A stretch of 64,000 nucleotides of DNA from Hypsibius dujardini (GCA_001579985.1 LRSR01014122.1:186001-250000), one strand, 5' to 3'; shown: positions 17,301-30,425, counted from the first letter of the stretch. The notes: generated from the sequence alone by a model not told the origin. Translations and numbers: made by a program.

Positions 17301-20300
17301 GCTGATCGGCGCGGTCGGACGACATTATGGAAATTGTAAGTGTGTCAACTGAGAAAGCTGCGCGGACTTGCTTGGCTTATGTAAGCTTAGGAGGTTGTGG
17401 AATAGTTTTACTTGACAAGTCGATCGAAAGATTAACGAAGAAAGTAGGTCGCGCCCTGTAAGTTGCATGTAGTATCAAATGATGCTGTGGAATTTGATTA
17501 GCTCCTGGTTTGCCTGACCGCTCTTGTGTGTAATGAAAGTTCATTATTATTTGCCCACATTTTTAACGACATTTTGTTGGATCTCTTGCAGTTTCGGCAA
17601 CTTGTTCGGCACTAGTACTTCTCGCTCACGTGAGGGGAGCGGCGTTCGCTACTCCAACGACGGGGCGTCTTCTTCGTCGACTTCTCCTCCACAGAGCGTT
17701 CCTTCCCGGTCACCGCCGCCTCCGTTTGAGCCGTTGGACTCTTCGCAAATTGTCGATCTGCAGCAGGAAAGCATCGTGTAAGAAAGCAGTGAATAATCAC
17801 GACCTGCCGTTTCTTTCGTTCCGCTAAAGCTAAAATGACTGCAAATGAAGACCGGCATTCCTGTTAAGCTTTGGCTTCCGTTCAGCGGTTTTATATTTTT
17901 GTAGACCCAGTTGGAACGAAACAGCCGTATACCAGACACCCATTCGCAACCTCATTCGGCCAGAATTGACCGGTCGTATTCAGGTTGGGACAGGGCTTCT
18001 TGGTTTAAAAACAATATTAATTTTTGGCAGAAGGTTTGCGTTAAGTTTGAGTCTATGTTTCCCGTTTCACCACAACAGGCCTATGGATGGAGTGTCGCTG
18101 TTACCCCAAGCGGTGGCGACGGCGGGGCGCTTGGTGTTCCTCGCCCTGTCTACTGTCGCCCTCTAGTGGAAAAGGATCCAGACATGAAGGTAGGCCACAT
18201 GAAGTCCCAAGTTAATGATCTCATCTAGTCATTTTATTTTCTCTTTAGATTTGGTGTGCAGTCGGAGTGTCCTTCGTCCCACCCGCCCATTCCGGTCCGG
18301 ATATATCAATCCAAGCGGCCAGTCCAATCAGCGAATCACCATTTGTGGACACAACCACGCCTATTCAGAAGCAGCTGCAGTCGTATGAGAAGACGCCAGC
18401 CTTCTCCTGTATCTGGATCTGCAGCTCGACACATTCCGCGGGCAAGGTCTCAATCGTCGACGCTAACCGTCCGAACGATGTTTTGGAAGCATTCAACGTC
18501 TGCTCTTCCCATCTCCTGTGCATTGCTTGTGTTCCAGGTTGGTTGTGTTAATTCGCAGAGAGAAATGAATGGGGCATTGAAAATTGAAATTGAGTCGTAG
18601 AATGATGTCAATATAACAGCTCTTCGCGCGTCCAAATTTGTAAAATTGATAGGAAGTGATACTTTCAAGCGATTATAGGAAAAATTATGTTTTGCGATGA
18701 AAATTACAGGCGTGCACAAATCGGACTACCCAACGTCTAGGGAGAAGGAGATTCTGAAGAAGGCCCTGGCCCAAGTGAGTCCCGGACAGGAAGCAGCCAT
18801 CAAAACCGGAAGCGGTATTGCCGATCTCGGAAGTATTACCTTCGTCTCATGCGCTACTGGCTCTTCACCGCCTCTTTCTGGTAATTTCAGTAACAGTAAT
18901 TAACTTTCTCTTGTTATGTTTTGGTTTTGAAAAGGATCTTGTGTTCTTGTAGCGGAAAATTTTTCGGCTGATCTCACCGAAAAAGACGCTAGCGATCAGG
19001 GGGAGCAGGAGTTTGTGGCCGCACATGATGTGGAAGAGCAGAAGATACTGAATGCACGAATCGCGATGACAGTTTGGGTGGGAAGCCAACGAGGAGGGTT
19101 AGTTTTCTCCGAAGGTTTCTTCGATTGAGCCATGATTTCTTACGGATATTTGTGCTTTTTTGAAGGTTGTTCGTTTACTCTGCCAACAGAGAATACAAGA
19201 AGCGTCTCCATAAAATCGCTTTACCAGATGCCGTATTATGTATTGTGTAAGAGGCCTTATTCATTAAACAGACGTTTAGCTGAGCAGGAATGTGTTTCTG
19301 CTCTTTCTGCAGGCACATTAGAGGTCGAGTTTTCGCTTCCCTCGCGGATGGGACAGTGGCCGTTTTCCACCGTGCTGCTGATGGATCTTGGGATAGTGAA
19401 AATTACCACCAGCTGAGCTTGGGCCAGCCGGACCATGCGATCCGTTCGATGGTGGCTGTTCGCAACGAAGTCGTCTGGTGCGGCTGCAAGAATAAGGTAC
19501 TGCTTTTACGACTTACTTGACTAAATTTCACAAAGGCTGAAACATCCTTCGCTCGGCCCAGGTCCATGTCATTGATCCAATTACACTGGAGATTAAGGCC
19601 ACCTTCGAAGCGCACTCACGGCAGGATTCTGCGATTCGGCAAATGGCTTGGCTCGGTGAGGGCGTCTGGATCTCTATTCGGTTAGACAACACGTTGCGGC
19701 TGTTTCACACTCACACCCACCAGCATCTTCAGGATCTCAATGTTGAAGCACTCTCCAGCATGATGACTGGTTAGTAGGATGTCTGGATGATCTGGGCTTC
19801 TTTCTCATTTTTAGTCGTTCCTTTGGTACAGGTAAAAGCCGAATGGGTATATCGCTTGTCCGTATTACCGCAATGACCATCTCCTGCATGCGGCTATGGA
19901 TCGGGACCAGTACGGGAGTAATCATATCCGCACCTTTCAGTGATGGTATGTGCATTGATCATTCATTCCTCTTGCTGATCTTTATTACACAAGACGATGT
20001 CTGTCTGAATAGGTCCAGACAGCGCCAACCCGCTTATCCCTGCTTCCAACAGTGCGATAGAGCACATCATTCCGTTCTGTAGTCTCGGCTTGGCTCAGGT
20101 CTCTTACCACGGCCACAAGGAGGAGGTCAAGTTTTTCGTCTCTGTCCCTGGGGTTCCTGGTGAGTACTTCCCTTGTGCCTGCAGCCTGCCTATTTAGTTG
20201 CCTCTTTTTATCGTTATCTTCTCCCAGGGTACCTCGGAAGCCCTTCCAGCAGTAAGCGGCGGCAGTCGGATGTGGCGACCGCTTCACCCATAAAGGGTCC

Positions 20301-20558
20301 GACAGAGAGCTCCGCATTCACCCTGTTGATGTCGGGCGGAGAAGGCTATATCGATTTCAGATTCGGTTTGTGCCTTATTAGCCTTTAATTAATATTTTAT
20401 ACTAGGAACCGAAGATTTCAAGCTGCGCGTTTCCTCTCTCGCTAGATGATGGTGATGGGAGTACGGAAGGCGAGCGCCATCAGCAGACGCCCAATCGCAC
20501 AGACCGCAGTCACCTCACCGTGTGGCAGGTTCCAGCAGCTGGATTTGAGCGTTCGTAG
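14324..20558 (+). CDS. JNK-interacting protein 3/4-type scaffold (Sunday driver / UNC-16 family)
   Basis: Kinesin-1/dynein cargo adaptor and JNK-pathway scaffold, cytoplasmic and vesicle-associated, of the MAPK8IP3/SPAG9 family. The first exon (14324-14603) encodes the RH1-type start ([13 protein letters not shown]); 14926-15029 continues with [19 protein letters not shown], and later exons give long coiled coils, including [18 protein letters not shown] (16820-16876) and [20 protein letters not shown] around 17175-17235 (RH2-like region). The C-terminal half is the WD40-like beta-propeller: AYGWSV (about 18082), [32 protein letters not shown] (19335), [20 protein letters not shown] (19665) and [10 protein letters not shown]. 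The last exon ends RSHLTVWQ with TAG at 20556-20558, as in vertebrate JIP3/4. About two dozen exons; those at 16333-16356 and 16590-16613 are only 24 bases. Vertebrate JIP3 and JIP4 are later paralogues, so no single symbol is given. Confidence 0.95.
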
Positions 20559-21310
20559 ACACGTAATAGTGCACATTTAATTTGCCCACGTATGCAAATG
20601 GGAATCTTTTTATTTTATGTGAATTTATTTATTATTGTGTGATACCCTTGACGTAGAGGTGTTCCTGTTTTTTTAAAGACGCTATATACAGTTGAACTTT
20701 TGTTTTAATCCAATCCCCCTCTCTTCCCTAGGGTGTATATTTGTTTTCTTTCGCATTTTAATAGGGCCCTCTTATTTTGATTTGTATTTGCACTTAAAGC
20801 TGGCGTACGCATTTCGTCGACATTCATGTTGCATTGGGAGAGGTTCCAGTGAGAAAAGGTCGAAATCAATCATGTGGAGGCTTCCTTATGAGTGAATGAA
20901 TCGCCCAATTGATGGGTTTTAGCCTACACTGTGTGATACGATCTCCTTAGATCGTAATCGTAATCGAACAATTTCACTTGTGAAACTTCTTCTTTTCCAA
21001 AGAGAGATTCGTCCAAAAATACAGAAAACAACTCAACTCAAACATTCCAAGGCTATCGAAAAGCATCCTCAATAAAACGGTATGATTAATACATGTACCC
21101 CGAAAAAGGTATGGAACAAATTTGGCTTGTGTCATATAAAAAAGACTGATCCAAAAAAGTGATGTAAAAAACAAGGTTTCCTGGCTCGGGATAGCAAAAT
21201 TCAACACGCGAGGACGAAGAATAATAGTAAAAATTATCACAAGGACAAGTAAAAGGCTTGTCTTTAAACAAAATGGGAGGCAAAACAACAACTGCAATAA
21301 GATATTATAA
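20559..21310. other. Convergent intergenic region between JIP3 and Notch
   Basis: About 750 bases between two genes that point at each other; it should hold both 3' UTRs. AT-rich, with no recognisable gene. An open frame on the minus strand (20974-21396) overlaps the Notch last exon out of frame and looks fortuitous. Confidence 0.75.
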
Positions 21311-24300
21311 CTACAAAAACTGCTGCGTGTTGACATCCGTGCTGGAAATATACTGTCCCAGGTAAGTCTGCTGCTGGCCTTGAGGCACTTGTCCAACGTT
21401 GCTCATCCTCGTCATCATCGCTCGAGGACTGGGCATTCCCGTGCCGTCTGACCACTCTGACTGGGGACTGCTAGACCACTGACCTGAAACGAAATACAAA
21501 TGAAACGCCTTCATTCTTCCCCAAATCAGAGAGGTAAAAGAGGAAAAACACTTGCAAACATTCAGCTTTGGTTGTACTTGATACAACAAGTAGCTCACCT
21601 GGTGAGTCAGGACTGGAAGACATATTGCTGACATAAGTCTGGTCGTTCGAGTGAAGCGTCATGGCAGGCGACGCTACGGCCGGTTGATTATTTCCATAGC
21701 CAGCTTGCGGTGCCGGTGTAATGGGATATTGGCCGAACATTGATGGCGGGGGAGCATAATTTCCATACTGCATCTGTGCAGACTCCATGTCGGCGAGAGC
21801 CTGCTGTTGCTGCTGATAGGGATTTTGAATGCCGTAGGGTGACTGGAGGTAGGTCACACGCGGTCCCGATGATGGATCGTAGGTCGAAGCGAGTCCTCGC
21901 AGAGTCTGCATCTGCACGGCTTGCAGGTCCAGTGGTGTGCGTCGCCGCAGACTGGCGGAATTCTTTTTCTGCAGACCTTGCAGGTTGGTGCTGCCTCCGG
22001 AAACCGAGTTGCAGTAGGATTTTTTCTGACTGGGCTTGCTGTACCGGTTGATCGTGGGAAGCTGCTGGACGATTTGGTTGCTGTAGGCAATGTTTTTTGG
22101 AAAACTCTGGAACTACACGCAAGAATGTTATATTTAAGGCGACTAGAAAAATCTTTAACATTGAAGTCATTAGTCTAGACAAAAGCAGAAACTGGGAGAC
22201 AAGAGGCGGACAGACAAAGTGATACACCGAGGGAGAGATAGACAACCCAACCTGTGGGCTGTGGTCGTGCTCCTTTTGTTGGTCCAAAAGCCGCACCATT
22301 TCCGTTTGACGTTTCTCAACGGCAATGTCGCGCGGAGTTTGGTCCGTATCATTGGCTAGCTCCATACTGGCCCGGAATTCGAGCAACTCTTTGGCAGCGA
22401 GAAGATTGCCTTCCTTGGCAGCGAGGAAGAGTGGAGTCTCCAATGAAACGTCTTGAACGTCCACCTTAGAGCCTTGTCGGTAGCCGAGAAATTTCACCGC
22501 CTGATGGTTGTTAACCGCAGCCGCCCAATGGAAAGCGGTTCGGCCGGACTTGTCGGCCACGTTGACGTCCACTTCCGGCAAATTCACCATCGCCTGGACA
22601 ATGTCTGTTCCAGTGAAGAAGGGAATTAATACAAAAGTTAAGGCAGACAAACAAGAGGCAATCAGACAAATCTTTATCAGACACAACTGCAAAGGATCAT
22701 ACCGTTCCATAAATAACGAACAGCCAACATTAAAGGCGTGGTTCCGTCGTCCGTCGTGGCATTCCAGTCGACTTTGCGGCAAGTCTTTAAGACATTAAAA
22801 ACCGAGGAGGATCCCGCAGCCGCGGCAGCATGAAGCGCCGTCCGGCCTTCGTCGTCCTTAGCCGTGACATCAGCTCCGTTTTCCAGCAACGCTTTCACAA
22901 CCACACCCCGGGCATGACGAGCGGCATAATGGAGGGCCGTCTCACCGGAAACTGCGCTGACGTCGTTGAGATTGGATCCGCTCATGAGGAGTTCGTTGAT
23001 GATGTGGAGCATTTCTTGATCACTTACATCAGGCAGAGGGACTCTCCCGTCGTCTTCGCAGTTGTCCATTCCGTCGCCCCGCATGGCAGCCAGCATGAGA
23101 GGAGTCATGCCGCCGGGACCCTTGGCGTTCACGTCCAAATGGCTGCTGTCGTCATGAGCGGGAGGAGTGAAGGCCAAAAGGTCAGCCGGTCGTCGGAACT
23201 CCGTGTACTGCTGGGTGAAGGCTCGTGGCTCCTCCTGTGTCGATCCTGGAACAAGAAGAATATGGGGTGGCTATTTGTGAAAGACCTGTTGTCTGTCTAT
23301 CTCTCAGCACGGTTTGTGTAGGTAGAAGCTCATCTAATCCATTCCTGTTTGCCCCGCGTACCTTTTATACGTTTATGAACAGGCTGCTGTGGCTGATCGC
23401 CGTCCGAGTCGTAGTAACTTCCTGATGTGCCCCCATCCGGTCGATTGTCATAGGATGACTTGCGAAAGTCGTTGGTGTGAAAGCCACCAATGTGGTCTGG
23501 CGTGAGGATGGTCGTACTGCCGCTCTTCTTGGGGAATCCCTCGGGGAACCAGGTCGTGGCTCGCACTCGCTTCCGTTTGTTGTTAATCATCACCATGATG
23601 AGGACGACAATGCCCATGATGAGGCACAACGGGATGAGGATCATCAGCCAGTACTGGGCGCTGTCCTTAGCAGAGGTCCCCTTCATTTTGTCCGCCACCT
23701 GCGCCTGCGCCTGGACACTGTACAGCGGGTAGCCCAGATCGAGGGTGCCCTGCTGCTCGGCTGCGGTCAGGTAGCGTGACACGGCGTCCACCGTCTCGAA
23801 GCAATCCTTCTCGCATTTCCGGTTGTCAAGCTGGACGTGAATCGCGGTCCTGAAAACAAAATAGGGACCGTTATAGTGAAAATTATTCAGGTAGACCGAG
23901 AAGCAGCAAAAAAGGACAAATGACCAGACAAACAAGGCACGACGAGGGGAAAAGAGAGAGATATGGCTAAGAGGCCCTTACCCCATCGTTCCACTAGGCG
24001 TAGAATCGTCAGACTTGATGGCGATGCCTCCATTGAGGGTCCACGGAGTGATGTTGTCCCGGCCGTTTTTGTCTTTCTGGATTAAAGCCACGGTGCGAAG
24101 AGCCTTGCCCAGTTTCTGGAGGAAGGGAGCGGCAGCCATGCGGAACTTCTCAGGCGGGACATTAACGATGAGGATGACAGCTCCATCCAAAACTCTCGGC
24201 GGATCGCGATTGCAGTCCAATCCGTCAAAGTAACACTCTTTGCTGTTGCACATCTCGTCGCACACTCCATTGCCGTAGTTCTGGATGCAGAAATTTCCGT

Positions 24301-27300
24301 AACCGTACATGCTATCGAAATCCGGTCTGGAAGAATATTCGTTGCAACAGCATGAGCATAAAAGTCAAGAAACTCGACGTGCAATCATTCCGTGTCCATT
24401 CTGTCTGTTGGGACTTACGCGCACGGGCCGATGGGGATGCCGCAATCAAATCCGTCGTACAGACACTCCTGGATGTTACATTCTGGATCGCAGCGGCCGT
24501 TTTTCCACCACAAAGAACAGGGAGCGCTAGTTTTGAGTGTGCAGTTGGCCCATGGGTCGACCTTAGCCGTGCATTCCTGTCCGTCGTAATCGCACTCAAC
24601 ACGGTTGCATTCTTTCTGCAAATAAGCACATAACGGGAGATCGTAAATATTTTCACTTCTCTCAATGAGTAAAAGCAAATGCAGCTGTATGTTGGTTGAC
24701 TCTATACACACATCGCAACGTCCGTTCTTCGCTTTGACGGGGCAGTCTTTGGCTGGACATCCTGGCTCCACATCGGCGATCCGGTTATCCTTTAACCCTT
24801 CACATCTTTCTCCTAAAAAATGAGGCAATCAAATGTGAGATAACATTAGATACGATATCAAAGCAGTTCCCTGATAGACGAACCTCAGTAAACAAAACTT
24901 AAAGAACCTTAGACAGATCAAGACACCGGCATAGCGAGACAGAAAGTCAGACATGAAATGAGGTTGGCTATTTACAGGTTGGTTGGTTGATTGTAATGAG
25001 ACAGATAGGCTACCAGATACACAAATTAAGATCAATAGATAGACAGACAGAAAAACAAACAGACCGAAGAACGAAAGAAAAGGGAAAGAAAAACAGACAA
25101 AACATTGGCACTGAGGAGGTGGAACGTGCGTACCATTCTCAACTGAACCGGGTGAGCACTGACAAAAACGACCAGAGTAGCCGTCCTGGCACTTGCAGGA
25201 GAAGGATCCGTCCTGAGCGTTCGTGCAAGTTCCACCAAACTGGCACGGTGCGGCGGCACACTTGTTCAAATTCGCCTCGCAGGAAGACCCTCCGAAACCT
25301 GCAGTTATTAAAATGTCAGAACGATTTATGGGAGTACAAAGTTTTACTCAAACACAAATCTTTCCTTCCTTCTCTCCTACCTGATGAGCAGATGCATCGG
25401 TAGGTTCCATCCGGGTTGTCATGACAGATACCCCCATTTTGGCATGGCCGGAGGGAGCACTCGCTCTCGAGCTCCGAGCACGTCGGACCTTTGTACCCGA
25501 TCGGACAGGTGCACTGCGGGAAAACAAATTAAAAAGGTCAATTAAGAAATGAACAAAAATTCAATATTTTAAAGAAAGTCTTGTATCCATACACTTGTAG
25601 AATAATAAAACTATTGTAGCAGATGATACAAGAGTGAGAGTCCAGCAGAGCGTGGGAGAAGGAAGGAAGACGACAGACCATCATAATACTCTCTCACCAC
25701 ACGAGACAATTACACGTGGGAAGCGAATTATTATCAAATTCAATTACAACCCACTTGGCCGGCTAAGCGCCATCCATACGCCCCTTTTTACATTTTTCAC
25801 AGGCCCTTACTCCCTCCCTGCTCTCTTCTCCCTCACCGCTGACCACATCATAAATCTCTCCGGTGTCTGACTTTAAATTCAATCATGCGTCGAATCGTGA
25901 ATTAACTGACGGGACACGGGGGAGGAAAAAGCTCCACCAAAACACCAATAAAAAGTTATTCTTCCTATCCTAAATTCAAGTTCAGCAGTCATCGAATTTT
26001 TCACTAAATTGTAATACTTTTTGCATGTCTTGTATTGTTTCTTGTCTGTCGTGTCTGCCTGTCTGTCTGTCTGTCTGTTGTCTGGCTGTCTATCTGTGTG
26101 GCGGGGTTCTGTTTTTTTCGTCAGTCTTCTCCTCATCTCCGTATTTTGTTTGAGTAGTGTAGATGCACGAACAATGAAAAAAAAAGATCTATCGAATTAA
26201 GAAAACTCACGTGGAAACCGTTGACGCTGTCGTGGCACACAGCTCCGTTTTGGCACGGATTGCGGTTCGGGTTGCCCTTGTTACATTCGTCCGTGTCGAT
26301 TTGACACTCTTTTCCGGTAAAACCTAGATAGATTAGAGCGACAGAGCGTGAGAGAAAGAGATGACAAGGCAGTTTAGAGTTGAGGAAGGCAAAAAACATG
26401 AGAGCAGCCCGTCAACGGCCATCAAGCTATGTAAACAGCTGTCAAGCGGCCGTGGAGAAGAGCATACACACTACACATACTGAACACACTCAACACTTAC
26501 CCGGCATACAGACACAGCGATAATTGTTGCGCTCATCCAAACAGGTTCCATCATTGAGGCAGGGATTGGAGGCGCATTCGTTGATGTTCTCCTCGCACCT
26601 GATAATCACGACAGGGACAGTTAAGCCAAAACACGGTATGAATATAAGAGAAAAATATTTGAGATACAAATAGAAAGGATAGGTTCATATTTGATATGTT
26701 TTTGTCTGACTTGCAGTATGTCTGCTTACTTTGCCTCGTCTCTACCTGCATGTCTGTGTGTCGGTTTTATTCTCACTTGTGTCTACGTACTGTGTCAAAA
26801 CGGTTTGACTGTGTCTGAAAATTACCTGGCGCCCCTGTAGCCGGTGTCAGTGCAGTTGCAAATAAACGACCCAATAGTATTAACACAGACTCCGTCGTGG
26901 GCGCACAAATCCCGTCCCAACTCGCACTCATTCAGATCGATGGAGCAGTCGACGCCGGCGAATCCTCCCGGACATTGGAAGCAGCTAAAGGATCCGTCAG
27001 TGGGGTTGGTGTCGCACAACGACCCCGCCTTGCAGGGATTGGAGGCGCACGCGTCATCCAATTGACACTGGAAACCGGTCTTTCCGGGTGGACATTCGCA
27101 GTGGTAGGAGGAGACACGGTCGTGGCAGGTGCCGCCGTTCAGGCAGACCAACGGTGTGCAGTCGTCAATATTCTGGTCGCAGTGCTTCCCAGTCCATCCG
27201 TTGACGCAGATGCAAGAGTAACCGCCGCGACTGTTCTGACATGTCGCACCTAAAAACAGACAAATAAACATTTAATAACAAATCCAGAAAGAAAATAATT

Positions 27301-30300
27301 TTATATTCCCCTTTATTGAGAAATTAAATAAAATTCAACGCGAATGAATACAAAAGATGGCATGATGTGATCATACCGTTCTTGCAGGGCTGAGGAAGTC
27401 TGGAGCACTCGTCAACGTCTTCGGTGCAGTAGACGCCCATGTATTCCGGCTTGCACTGACAGGAATAGGCATCGAGGCCGTCGAGGCATTTAGCTCCGTT
27501 TTGACACTGATGACCCTTGCAGTCGTCACGGTTCTTTTCACACGCCGGCCCGGTATAACCGGATGGACAATCCTGGGAATGGGAAAAGAGAAGGAAAACA
27601 TATAAAAAACAACACTACGGAAATAACTGTTGAGTCCTCCCCCTCAACTTACGCAGTGGGCAGCATATCGGTCCGTCTCGTTCCGGTAACAGCGTCCGCC
27701 ATTTTGGCAGTGATTCGGAGAACACGGCACGTAGAGCGATTCGCAGTCTTGTCCGGAAAATCCTGCAAATCAACACAAGCGAAGGTTTAGACATTGCTGC
27801 TACTTTGGCTGCGTCGCAATCACGATGACTGTCGGTCTGTCAGTCGATAAGTCTGTCTGCCAGCCTGCCTGTTTTGATTGTCTGCTTGCTATTTAATGTC
27901 TGCCTAGAAATACATTGTCTGTGTTGTGTTGCATGCCGTAAAAAAACAGACATCAGCATCATCTTTTAAAAACTAACCAGGCAAGCAGGCACATCGGTAG
28001 GATCCCATTGTGTTGATGCAGGTGCCGCCATTCTTGCACACATTTGCTAGCGCGCACTCGTTAATGTCTTCTACACAAGTGGCGCCGTGAAATCCCTTGG
28101 CACACTCGCAAGTATATCCGCTGCGGGAGCTGAGGCATTGGGCGCCGTTCTTACAAGGCCGAGAGGCACAGTAGTCCACTTCGCCACAGGTCACACCGCG
28201 ATAGCCTCGACGACAACTACATTGTGTATTCACAAGAATACAATTACCAGTAATTTATCATATTCTTATTACATGCCGAATGTAATCAACTTCCCTTACC
28301 CGCAGACAAAATTGGTGAGGGTTTGATTGAGCGAACAGGTGCCTAAATTCTGACAGGGAGATGGATCGCACACATTCGGCACGTGAATTTCGCAGAGTGA
28401 AGCACTGAAACCGAGGCGACAGTTGCAGTGATGCTCAGGACGGCTAACAGGTGAAGGCGACGAGAAGTAGGACGTCCCGGGGAAGCGCACTTCACATTTC
28501 CCTTGATTCAGGCAACGCTTCGACACGATGGACCCGGTGTAGCAGGGATTTTGATGTTGGCAGTATTGGCCCACATGACTCTCTGGACAACTGCAATGAT
28601 TTCAAAAAGGTCATGTCAGGATACACTACGCCTCTGGTACAAAAAAACACAAACAAACAGACAGACAGATCTGGACAAACAGATCTAGACAGACAAGCAG
28701 GCAGGCAGGCAGGCAGGTAGGTAGACAGACAGACAAACAAAAAATAGTGACAATTGTTACGTATTTTGTATCATAACAGTCGCTTGAGGAAGAAATGGTA
28801 GTGTTGAGAATTTCTGATTCTCGTATGATTGAAGGAAGCGTTCCACAAAATTGTTAACTATTTTTCACTTGACTTATAATGTGTCTTTCTTTCTTTGTGC
28901 TGGAAAAGATGTGCTTCCCGGAATAAATAATTACAGTTGCTGATAGAAGAGCCGGGGTTATCTCGAGGAAATCGTTAAAGCAGATCATGCAACACGATAA
29001 AAGAGAACAGCTTGTAGTGTGACTGTAAGTGAGTGGTGTGGCATGGTGCAGTTCATTTAAGGTCCAATGTTCTCACGGTGGAAAAGGCTCTTTTCATAAA
29101 CAGACAGACTATACTGCATTCTTGCTTCAGGCAGACAGACAGGCAGGCAAGCAGACGGAAAGCTGTCTGATAAGGCACATCACAAAGGATCAACTCTTTT
29201 CTTCTCTTCAGACTTGACAAGAATGTTCCTTCCTTCCTGTCAAGACTTGTGTCAGAAGAGAAGAAGAGAGCAACAGGTCAATATTCATAATTTATGTAAA
29301 GTGACTGCCTCAGACAGAAGGAGAAATAAGTACTAGTAGCGGCAGCTGCACCCACCTGCAGGACTTGCTCTGTGTCTTGGCATCCGTCTCGCAGATTCCT
29401 CCATTCTGACAGGGATTTGGAGTGCAGGATATGAGGAGGCCTGAAAAACAGACACAAGCAACTTCACTCAAAGGTCACCCGGCAAAGACATTGCGCCAAC
29501 AAATGTCTGTAACGTCATTTCCTCAATCAAAATACCCACCACTACAGAGTAAATGTTTTTCTATTCTTCTAAACTGAAAAACCCAACAACTTCGTCGTTT
29601 TTATTAAGGTAAAATGTGTTGATCAGAATGCCCTAAATTCTTCATTCAACGGAGTGAAAGGAAGGATGTTAAAAAACACATTAACAGTTCTTTCCTCTCC
29701 CCGTTAATTACTTCTTTTCTTCCGAATAAGTTTGAATTCTAAATAGTCAATTGGAAAATATCCAGAGATCATTCATCATAGAACTGTATCAAACTGTGCA
29801 ACCGGTAGGTCATTATTGCATTATTACTTTTTTCTCTCACCGGATCTTATTTTACAGTACTTGCTCTAGTGCTGTTTATCCACAATTCTCAACGTCTAGG
29901 TCTGTCTGTCTGCTTGCCTGTTTGACCATCTGCCTGTCCGTCTGTTTGTTAGTCTGTCTATGTGCCTGCCTGCCTGCCTTTCTGTCTGTAGTTTTTGTTT
30001 GCCTGTTATCCAGCAATTTCAAGTGAAGTTCTGTCTGCCGAGCTTCTCCTCTGATTATTTTATATGATTATATGATTAACGCAGTTGTGGATGTCTTTTC
30101 TGATTTCTTTGTCCGCCAGAGCACTACCAGTACAAATACTTTTCAGGCTAACCTCAACTTGCTTTAATAATCACTTCAATATCGACTTGCCAATCAATAA
30201 ATCAACTAATCAATCCAGTCAAGACAAGCCAAAAAGTTGCTGGTGGTAGTGTAAACGGCATGATGTCATTCTGTGTTAGTACGAATACATATAGTTGGAT

Positions 30301-30425
30301 AATAAAATTGACTCACCTGTAGAGCTGTTGAAAGTGGCTTGGACGGGTCCCACAAGAACAATTAGGGCAAGGAGGGCAACAAGTGTGCGTCTCCTCCACT
30401 CCATACTTCCGGCAGCCTTCACCAT
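21311..30425 (-). CDS. Notch receptor with a shortened EGF array
   Basis: Single-pass receptor of the Notch pathway, cleaved to release a nuclear co-activator. Nineteen exons (30425-30317, 29440-29356, 28590-28300, 28216-27978, 27762-27653, 27572-27377, 27249-26826, 26598-26501, 26323-26211, 25513-25381, 25298-25134, 24812-24712, 24615-24419, 24326-23982, 23849-23362, 23245-22703, 22604-22252, 22106-21599, 21483-21311) join in phase to 1,556 residues. Order: signal peptide ([16 protein letters not shown]), 15 EGF repeats, three LNR modules ([21 protein letters not shown]), NOD/NODP, transmembrane segment ([20 protein letters not shown]), RAM motif TTWFPEGF, about six ankyrin repeats, a basic RRRTPLD motif, a short Gln/Pro-rich region, and a C-terminal [13 protein letters not shown] like the conserved PEST-region WSSSSP motif. 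EGF7-13 match EGF7-13 of canonical Notch one to one, including ligand-binding EGF8-12. Most family members have about 36 EGF repeats. Confidence 0.96.
26045..26110. repeat. CTGT/CCTG tetranucleotide tract in a Notch intron
   Basis: GTCTG-rich run within the roughly 700-base intron 25514-26210. No coding sequence or extra EGF exon is visible in this intron. Confidence 0.85.
28650..28740. repeat. CAGA/CAGG tetranucleotide tract in a Notch intron
   Basis: Runs of ACAG, CAGG and TAGG units inside the intron 28591-29355 of the Notch gene; no EGF exon is hidden in it. Confidence 0.85.
29899..29998. repeat. GTCT/GCCT tetranucleotide tract in Notch intron 1
   Basis: Run of GTCTGTCT and GCCTGCCT units in the first intron (29441-30316). 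Open frames through it are artefacts of the repeat. Confidence 0.85.

Noticed and set aside
20974-21396. 140-codon minus-strand frame below the Notch stop
   Set aside because: It overlaps the last Notch exon in another frame, is hydrophobic and low in complexity, and lies in 3' UTR sequence.
21740-23321. Plus-strand open frames opposite the Notch ankyrin exons
   Set aside because: Antisense shadows of long GC-rich coding exons.
25514-26210. Search for hidden EGF exons in the long Notch intron
   Set aside because: No cysteine-spaced EGF pattern on the minus strand; the open frame there (DRQ repeats) is CAGA microsatellite. The phase of flanking exons also joins without it.
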